This document shows positions 56,355 through 64,000 of a stretch of DNA of 64,000 bases, piece by piece. This DNA comes from Pomphorhynchus laevis (taxonomy: Eukaryota; Acanthocephala; Palaeacanthocephala; Echinorhynchida; Pomphorhynchidae): contig WNNJ02000147.1 in NCBI GenBank assembly GCA_012934845.2, forward strand, positions 152,538 to 216,537, read 5' to 3'. The translations under genes and the position numbers were made by a program. Numbering within the stretch: the first letter of the stretch is position 1; every line of letters begins with the position of its first letter. The notes under the pieces were generated by a model, which searched no databases, was not told where the DNA came from, and saw only the letters and a list, made by a program, of their open reading frames with translations.

Positions 56355-56510
56355 ACCATCAGCAGACACTACGGGTATAATGAACCCCGAAGCATGGGGT
56401 CCATTATAATGGACCCCATTATACCCTACGGGTATAATGGACCTCAATATAACGGACCCCATATTGGTCCATATATAATGGACCCCATATAATGGACTCT
56501 CGGGATTTAT
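56355..56510. repeat. TATAATGGACCCCA repeat cluster with palindrome
   Basis: Seven or so variants of TATAATGGACCCCA in direct and inverted orientation, including a perfect 26-bp palindrome centred at 56406/56407 (arm ATGGGGTCCATTA). A weaker relative (GATGGGGTATAAAAGACCCC) is at 56602-56622. Confidence 0.85.
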
Positions 56511-57179
56511 GTGTATTTTATGATAATACATAGAATAAAATAATGATAAAATATAATTTAATTCCAAATCTTGGGTAAAACATTATTGCAGTTTTAAATC
56601 AGATGGGGTATAAAAGACCCCCCATGGTACAAAATATGTTCGTCATTTTATAAAATAATAATGTTATTTTTACCTTTTTTATTAATTATAATTTCATACC
56701 CTTACAAATGGTACACGGAAGAATCGACAAAACGGCACCTATTTGAAATTGTATTGTGGGCACAATTTTATTTTTCTGTTATTTGTTTAATTTTCAAAAT
56801 GAGCACATCTTTATAAGAACTACAAGCAAGCATTAAGTAACGTGTCATCACACTATACTTTAAATAAGGTTTAAATTTAAACAATTCTCTGACTGTTCAA
56901 TGGATGTCAGCTGTTACTGACGAAAATTAGAGCAAATTTTAATGATTTTTATGGGAACATTTTATTTAAACGGATAATGACGCTATGCATATTTTGAAGA
57001 ATAAATTAGATTTTATAAATTAAAATCAGATTATATAAATTAAATTTCAACATAAATTAAATTGCATGTAATGAAGACAATTTCAACATCCGAAGATTAT
57101 TTTAAGAGAATTATTATCAAGATAATGCGTGTATTTAAGCTATTTCAAAATATTTATCTTTTATAATCAATGTGGAAGA
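56511..57179. other. AT-rich intergenic, one terminal-repeat relic
   Basis: CACGGAAGAATCGACAAAAC at 56714-56733 resembles the end of the inverted-repeat element at 57180 (CACGAAAGAATCGACAAAAC). Otherwise nothing coding is seen. Confidence 0.5.
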
Positions 57180-57381
57180 CACGAAAGAATCGACAAAACG
57201 GTTAATAGTACCGTTTCATCATCGTTTTGACTCATAAGTGCTTTATATCTCCCACTACTGGACGCAGAGGAAGGCCAGCAGACTTGCCACATATCGTCTG
57301 CCAGTAATATTTTTGAAATATTACTGATGAGTCAAAACAATGACGAAACAGTGCTAGTACCGTTTTGTAGATTCTTTCGTG
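57180..57381. mobile_element. 202-bp inverted-repeat element (MITE-like)
   Basis: Left arm 57180-57239 and right arm 57323-57381 are imperfect inverse copies of about 60 bp, beginning CACGAAAGAATCGACAAAAC. No transposase. A related end occurs at 56714. The right arm contains CTGATGAGTCA and TGACGAAAC, a hammerhead-like core, but suitable stems I and III are not found. Confidence 0.75.
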
Positions 57382-57871
57382 GCTGCCAAACTGATTATAA
57401 ACTACTCCCCACTGAATCCACTCATCTCTCATAAAACATATATTTTTTTACAATAACTGTTTGTATGCATAAAAAATAAGTTTAAATATTTTAAACAAGT
57501 TGATCTTAATTTATTAAAAACTATCTACAGAGGGTGTTCATATGCACCAATTTGTAAAGTATTACAAATTCCCATTGCAGTTTATTCAAATGTTACAATG
57601 TTGCAATTCATTGAATTGTCATTTAAATGCCGTACTATTTTAATTAAATAAAAAAATAATAATTAAAATTCAAATTAAAAATTAAAATTAAACTTAATAA
57701 TTTGAATTAATATACAGGTAGCAGCCATAAATTTTCATTTAAATGCCGAATCATTTTAATTAAATAAAAAAATAATTAAAATTAAATTTTTAATTAAAAT
57801 AAATCTAAATCATTTGAATTAATATACAGGTAGCAGCCGTTTAAGCAATAAAAACATATTCTAAAAAAATT

Positions 57872-60802
57872 CTATAAAGCAGCGAAAATTGCTTTCATCC
57901 ATGCATCCGTGCTTAGTTTGCTGAGTGATTGAAAATGTACACTCTCTAGATTTTCTTGCAGCAATATCGAAAAATCTGTATCTGTGTGCTGGACGGGAAA
58001 AGCATCTTCAAGAATCAATACCCATGATAGTTTTATATTATCGTCTGTGTAAGCAGCAAGAAGATTGTCTAAAATAAAGATGCGTTTATTAATTATAATA
58101 TTTATATTTAAATAATAAATGTCGTAAAAAAGGTCTCGTCAGAACAACAACAAGCAATCCATACAAGGAATTTATATCACCTTTTTTTCACTTATGTGTG
58201 TTGTTTGATTTGATGTCAACTGGGGCAAATTCAAGTTATTGGATATTAAAAATGTAATTATAAATCATCAAAATAAAATTAAATAAAACGTGAAATAATG
58301 AAATAAGATGTTATGACAAAATATTTAAGGATATTGGTTTTCGTAAAACTCAATTAAATGATTTTGTGTGACACGTTATACAAATATAAGGTCTTCCAAT
58401 TGGAGGTAATAGTATCGCAATTATAGCTGAATTAATTAAGTTTTATAGAATATGTCCATAACTGTGTGAAAGATAAATATATACCTTTTGTTCAGAGCTG
58501 TGTAAAAATATGTCTAAACTATATAAAGGTGTGAACACATAAAAAGAATAAATTTTCAGAATATAAATACATACGATTTTAGTACGCTTTATACAAATCT
58601 AGATTTAGCAGATATTAAAGAAGCGTTAGTAAAATTAATTAATCTTATATTCGGAAAAAGATATACATATATATGTTATAATAACTATAAAGCCTATCTA
58701 ACAAAAATTAAACCATCAAATAAATATAAATATATGTATAAAATTGAATTAATAGAATCCTTAAATATTTTGATAAATCAAAATTATTTAAAAGTAGAGA
58801 CATCTATATTTAGACAAATAAAAGGTGTTCCAATGGGTGGTAATAGTAGTCCAGTTATAGCTGACTTGTTTTTAAGCTTTATAGAATATGAATTTGTTTA
58901 TAGCTGTTTAAAAAAATAAATCTAAATTATATAAAGATATGAAATAAATATTTCGATATATTGATGATATATGTATATTTAACTCTAAAATTTTTATTCA
59001 ATTAGCGAACAAATTAATCCAGGTAGCCTCATTATTTACAATAAACATATTTTTGAATGAGCAATCATCATACCATATAATATAAAATATAATACATTAA
59101 ATAATGAAATTTTAAGAATTGCAACAATATGTAATGATATTGGCTTTCTTCAAAATCATTTAAATAATTTAATAGATACATATTTTAAACTGGGTTACTA
59201 TAAAAATACAATCAAACAGAAAATAGTAAAATATATAAATCAACAAAATAATATTAAAAATAAATTTAAAATCATTAGCGGAGCATTTTTATGGATGAAT
59301 AATAAATAATATACTTGGTTTTAGAATAAGATACTATATAATCAAATTTTATCAGAAGAACTATGTCGTTAGAATGTATTAAAGAAAAGTATTATATTCT
59401 TTACTAAAGTAAAGTGTAGGTTTATTATGTGGATTAATTTGTTTTAGTGGTTTAATTTGTTGATTGCATTAAGATAATTATTAGATAATATTGTTGATGT
59501 TAATAATTGATAAAATTACTAATTCCTTAATTGGTATTAATTACTAATAATTAATTGATATTAATTTTACTAATAAAATTACTATTTTATCAGTTAATAA
59601 TAATTGACAAAATCTTACGTTTTAATTTTTACGATTTGCAAAATACGCATTATAAGTTTTAAGGATCAATTTGTATTTAAAAAATCAATCTAAAATAAAA
59701 ATTAGTTTAGATAAAATAATAGGCTAATTTATAAAAGTAAAATAAAAGTAGAAAGTGGACATCAATTTGGAATGCAATAAGATATTTGAAAAAGTGTAGT
59801 AAGTATTTTAAATTTTGACTTTATTTAATTTAAATGAAATATTATATAAAATTATTAAATTTTTTACAATTATTTGTTATTATTTAATTTAATAATTTTA
59901 TTTTTATTTATCATTAGCACCTTCAACTGATAACAAGGAATGTGTTTCTGTCAGTTTGAGAACTGTCAGTTTATGTTAACTAACTATTAATTAACAAATA
60001 AGAATTATATTTTCACAAAACTATAAATTATTAAGATCTAAAAAGACAATTATCTTTGAACAGCCAAATTTTGGCTGTTCGAAGCCAGAATTCTCACAGT
60101 TTTTGTGCAAATTTTATGTTAGAAACGACAATTTGATCATTATTTGATCAAATTGTCGTTTCTAACATAAAATTTGCACAAAAACTGTGATAATTTTGGC
60201 TTTGAACAGCCAAAATTTGGCTGTTCAAAGATAATTGTCTTTTTAGATCTTAATAATTTATAGTTTTGTTTAACTAGTTTTTAACGGCTTCCGCTCTCAA
60301 GATGACAGCGTTAATATAACAGTAAAGAGTTAAAACTACTCATTACCTAATCGCGGCACTTTCTGTAATTATGCTACGCGGGAATAAAGCATTCACGTTC
60401 GTAACAAACCATACGTTACCGTTTTATCATAAAAAATTGGATTATTATCGTAATGCAATGAATTATTTTTTTAATTTTAATGCTATAAATTCATTGCTAT
60501 TAACAAATTTTAATTTTTTTCAATGATAATTATTCGTTTTAAGAAATGCATTATTAAAAATTCGCTTAATTTGCCAATTCGAAAAATTTAAACATAAACT
60601 TAAATTTGTCAATTTTGCTGTAAATATTTAAAAATTATTATCAACCAAAGCAAATCTTAAAACAAATCTTACTTTTTAAGTGTACATAAAATGACTTCCA
60701 TATATCAGTACTCGACCTTTTTACATCCAATTTACCTTGAAATGAACTGGGTATAGCATTAATTATCTCAATAATATCTTTATTTAAAAATATTCTCTCC
60801 AT
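57872..60802 (-). CDS. Small PH-domain protein, two exons
   Basis: Exon 1 60673-60802 (ATG at 60800-60802) and exon 2 57872-58068 join in phase 1 across a 2604-bp intron to give 108 residues. After MERIFLNKDIIEIINAIPSS comes FQGKLDVKRSSTDIWKSFYV (strands 1-2 of a PH fold), then NNLLAAYTDDN, LSWVLILEDAFPV, and SLSKLSTDAWMKAIFAAL with the invariant Trp of the C-terminal helix, directly followed by TAG. Exact family not recognised; PH domains generally bind phosphoinositides or proteins. The intron contains Penelope-like remnants and a fold-back element. The donor AAAA|GTAAGA and acceptor TTTTAG agree. Additional exons cannot be excluded. Confidence 0.68.
58390..58530 (+). pseudogene. Penelope-like RT fragment, first piece
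   Basis: GLPIGGNSIAIIAELIKFYR is a degraded copy of the motif GVPMGGNSSPVIADLFLSFI found 430 bp downstream, implying a partial duplication or second insertion. Confidence 0.55.
58555..59330 (+). pseudogene. Penelope-like element reverse transcriptase fragment
   Basis: Frame reads YDFSTLYTNLDLADIKEAL (RT motif A), then IFRQIKGVPMGGNSSPVIAD (motif B, PMG) and, after a stop, FRYIDDICIFNS (motif C, YIDD). These are characteristic of Penelope-like and related RTs. Composition is very AT-rich, like the host intron it lies in. No GIY-YIG part follows. Non-functional. Confidence 0.75.
60016..60268. mobile_element. 253-bp fold-back element (MITE)
   Basis: Almost perfect inverted repeat: arms of about 124 bp (60016-60139 and 60145-60268) around a 5-nt loop TTATT. 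Arm ends CAAAACTATAAATTATTAAG. Each arm holds a smaller palindrome around CAGCCAAATTTTGGCTG. Lies in the PH gene intron. A half copy is at 61271-61350. Confidence 0.9.
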
Positions 60803-62080
60803 CAAGAAGTAAAAGCAAATCATAAATATAAAACGTTTAAAGGTGACTCACAATTACGTTAATTAATGTCATAATCATTCTAGGTAGTTGTTAAATATGA
60901 AAACATGTGAGAAAGATGCATATTTCTTACTTGAAGCGTAAAAGTCAGATCTACTAATCTTTAAACCTTGTAAATTGGATTTACAAATCAAATATAGCAG
61001 CAATTTATAGATGATATTTTTGCTAAACTGGACTCACATAAATGAATCATTACAGCCAACTTTATTATTAGTAAGGTAAAACTAATGAAGTAAATGTTCA
61101 AACTATTAAAGTAATAAAATGGTAACAAGATTTAAAGACGATTTTTTAATTTATTATTTGCAATTAATATTTTTAATTATGCCTTTATGTTGTCAATTCC
61201 GATATTTTTCATTTTAATTGAGACTGCGGTGTACAATATTTTATTATTTCAATTTTCCATTCCTATGATGATCTAAAAAAGACAAACATCTTTGAACATA
61301 TTTTGGCTGTTCGAAGCCAAAATGTGCACAGTATTTTCATGCAAATTATATCGCCTACTGTCATTAATCATGAATCGTTTAATTAATTTGTTAATTAATC
61401 GATTAATTAATTTTGTTAATTAATTTACTGGTATTATTTAAAACCAATATGAATTCAGGCAGTTATTCGTATTTACTTATTAAATACATGCATACGTTGT
61501 GGCTGAGGAAAATCGTTCAAAATATCTAACTTTAATCTCTAAGATATGCTGCTATAATAATATGATAATAACTAAAATATATATTGTTTGCCTAATTAGA
61601 GAGATTGCTGTTTTGCAGACAACATTTTCATATTATGATGCAACCAACCTAATGAGGTCAAATATATATAAACGATAACGACCTTCTACTCGTTATTAAG
61701 AATATCTTTATATAGCAAGATCTTGATATTAATAATATATATCAAGTATATTCATATCCATTAAGAAACCCGTTAATATATATCTTTATATATCGATCGA
61801 CCTTTATATAGAACAACCTCTATGGGTAATTTAGAGATATAATTGAGAAACGGTGGTCTCTAAGTAGATAGTACCAGTCCTCCTAATAAATAAAGGTCAA
61901 TACTGGTTGCTATTACTCTACTACTTTGTTATTACTCTACTCCTATTATTAGTTTTATTTTAAAATGCAAGCATTTTTATGACTGTATCGAAATATAAAT
62001 TCATGTGATTATCACAATGGGAATGATATTACATCATGTAACATCATATTACCTCATGTGTTAATATGTTACATCATATT
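60803..62080. repeat. Intergenic with half copy of the fold-back element
   Basis: 61271-61350 repeats one arm of the 60016-60268 element: ATCTAAAAAAGACAAACATC, TTTTGGCTGTTCGAAGCC and a diverged tail, without the mirror arm. The rest is AT-rich with no coding signal. Confidence 0.6.
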
Positions 62081-62083
62081 ACA

Positions 62084-62385
62084 TGATGATATAAAAATTA
62101 ACGACGAAATGTGTGACCAAATCAATGGCTTTGTTATGGGAGATCTTCTTTCATCGATTTTGGCAGGAATATATATGAGAAAATTTGAAAATGATTTTGT
62201 ATGCCATATGGAGATGGTTGTAATGTGATACAGATATGATGATGTGTTTCTTGTGTGCCGAAGCGTGTTACTTATTGTGCTCACTCGGATGTTATTAACT
62301 CGAAGAATCTCTAGTGAAATTGACAGACGATTGTCATTCTTGGACGTGAATGGCAATCACGTCCAACTGGATTTTCCTTAGTTCC
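62084..62385 (+). pseudogene. Penelope-like RT fragment, second locus
   Basis: INDEMCDQINGFVMGDLLSS, ILAGIYMRKFENDF (motif B, normally GVAMGSPLGPVLANIFM), YRYDDVFLVC (motif C, one residue short of YVDD) and RRLSFLDV. One frameshift. Better preserved in family style to animal Penelope-like RTs than the 58.6-kb piece, so a different copy or family. Confidence 0.75.
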
Positions 62386-64000
62386 TATAAATTATAATTT
62401 GCTTAATTCAAGGAAATAGATAACTTAAATATTTTCGTTATAAAAATTAAAAATTTTCATTTTATAAATATAAATTTTTATATTTTATAAAATTATTTAT
62501 ATTAGAAATGATAGTTTTTCGGCAAATTAGAAGTGTCCTTTTCAGTTCGATTGGATATGATCAGGATTTGTTGTCTTTAGTATTTCGCAGAATTAATGCA
62601 TTGTATTAACCACATTTTGAATTTTCGAAATCACTTTTATGATATTTTAATTTATGTAATACAACAAAAGAAGTTAAATTCTCATACGAACAGGACATAA
62701 CCATTTTATGTTGAAAAGATAACAATTGTTCTATTGTAATCAAAAAGTAGCCATTTACCTGCATTATAGTACACGTATAGTTGACCTATAAATTTAACTT
62801 TAATAAAAGTTGAATACAATTAAAATTACATCATTTTACTTCCATTGTTTTGTTACAATTTGATCCAGTGCAAACTATAAATAGACGTAAATGCTACTTT
62901 GTATCAAAGCTGCAAATTCACAGTTCAAAGTATACGAGTATTTAGTAAGTCATTCGTTTATTAACTGTTGCTATTAAAAATTTATTTATTAACAATTTAT
63001 TTAAATAATAAATTTTTACTGGAATATGAAGCAGCAGCGAAAATTATCAGATGGGATCGGAGATTAGTAACTTGAGGAGAATACTTTTCAAAGATGTGAA
63101 TGAAATGAATGTATGAATGTAGGCGGGATAATATCTCTAAGCCAAAGGAGCTGGAATAAAGAAAAATCTATGACCGAAGTTTATGGATCATTTAGAAACA
63201 TAAATACAAAATATGAAGATAAACAATTCTGCAAGCCATTCTGATTTCTATTGGTTTTTGCTAATAATTTAACTGGTAAATTTAAAATTACTAGTTACGT
63301 CGATTTATATGGTAATTCTGATTTTTGAAGTTATCACATAATTAACAATAATTAATAATTATCTAATTAATAATCAATAATTAATAATTAGTCTTTCTTA
63401 TCCGTGACTAGAAATATTTCTATATCAGCTATTTTGTTTCTAATGATCTTGTTTCAGAGTTATAATTAGTAATTTTTTCTCAACTTATAGTCAAGAGTAA
63501 ATCCATATATAGAAGTTAATTTAAATTATTAATTATCGAAATATATTTTAATTATCATTTATTAAACGACAATTTAATTATTTATTTCTATATTTATATA
63601 TTCTTATAAATTTCAATTGTTTAGAATATAATACTATATTCTTAATAATATTCGAGATAGATTAATATATTTATAATTGCGATATGAAGTAGAAACGAGC
63701 AATCCTAGTTGTTTTTATTTATTCTTTGATATGATTCACAAGTAGTGACTATTCAAAATTCCTAGTTGTAGAGAGATACGATATTTTGCAGCTGAAATAC
63801 ATTATCATTGTATTACATTATCTGCAATACATTATCATTATCATTGCGATAGTGCAAGTCACAAACCCGTCATGCCTTACACTACTGTCTAAACACAGTA
63901 TCCAGCAAGTAATCGAATAAAATCAAATATTTTTTTATATTCTTCATATTTCATTAAGTAGAAGCCAAAGAAAGTAGAAACTATATATATTGATATTCAT
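62386..64000. other. AT-rich region, no gene
   Basis: A TATA-box-like CTATAAATAG at about 62876 is followed by no convincing ORF (the ATG at 63027 opens only 13 codons). Near the right end a CATTATC repeat occurs (63800-63845). Nothing else supported. Confidence 0.45.

Noticed and set aside
57322-57360. A second hammerhead ribozyme as an RNA gene
   Set aside because: The CTGATGA/GAAA core and stem II are present, but no NUH triplet adjoins a stem I, and the opposite arm of the same inverted repeat lacks the core; kept only as a low-interest finding.
62874-63070. CTATAAATAG as promoter of a gene near 63.0 kb
   Set aside because: A TATA-like word is expected by chance in such AT-rich DNA, and the following ATG opens only 13 codons.
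1-64000. tRNA, rRNA genes or CRISPR arrays
   Set aside because: No cloverleaf with A/B boxes, no rRNA core sequence, and no regularly spaced repeat-spacer array were recognised; the tandem arrays have no unique spacers.

Overview
This is an AT-rich animal (metazoan) nuclear window dominated by retroelements. It carries spliced genes with GT..AG introns of two sizes (about 44-52 bp, or 0.3-2.6 kb). The species cannot be named from the sequence. The very short introns, abundant CR1-like LINEs, Penelope-like remnants and a hammerhead-like ribozyme would suit a flatworm or another small invertebrate, but that is inference.

Host genes. (1) PLRG1, a WD40 spliceosome protein, lies on the minus strand at 583-4184: eight exons join in frame to 288 codons and the C-terminal WD repeats run off the left edge. 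(2) PDCD10/CCM3, plus strand, 37207-37827, has an intronless coding region. (3) NDUFAF3, a complex I assembly factor, plus strand, about 41602-43510, has four exons and an unresolved start. (4) A PTPN1/PTPN2-like tyrosine phosphatase lies on the minus strand at 43783 to about 44960, convergent with NDUFAF3; it has an in-frame TGA at the Trp of the WPD loop and is fused in frame to an upstream LINE remnant. (5) A two-exon, 108-residue PH-domain gene lies on the minus strand at 57872-60802, with a 2.6 kb intron full of mobile-element debris.

Retroelement blocks. At 6.27-18.3 kb a decayed Ty3/gypsy element is split by two CR1-like LINEs: one is 5'-truncated inside gag, and the other, with both ORFs open, is inside the reverse transcriptase. 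At 18.5-29.15 kb there are two truncated copies and one long copy of a second CR1-like family, then a decayed copy of a third. From 29.2 to 34.7 kb there are three more LINE fragments, including a nearly full-length minus-strand element with CCHC knuckles. The same family recurs head-to-head at 49.6-54.3 kb. LINE relatives with an R2-like C-terminal knuckle and nuclease region occur at 45.25-46.5 kb and 55.1-56.0 kb. Penelope-like pieces occur at 48.3-49.1, 58.4-59.3 and 62.1-62.4 kb.

Small repeats include a roughly 330-bp unit with 33-bp direct repeats and a hammerhead-like fold (39.78-40.14 kb), a 253-bp fold-back element with a half copy nearby, a 202-bp inverted-repeat element, several tandem arrays, and many perfect short hairpins with 3-5 nt loops. 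The host genes show no sign of acting together; the window is a gene-poor, transposon-rich stretch.
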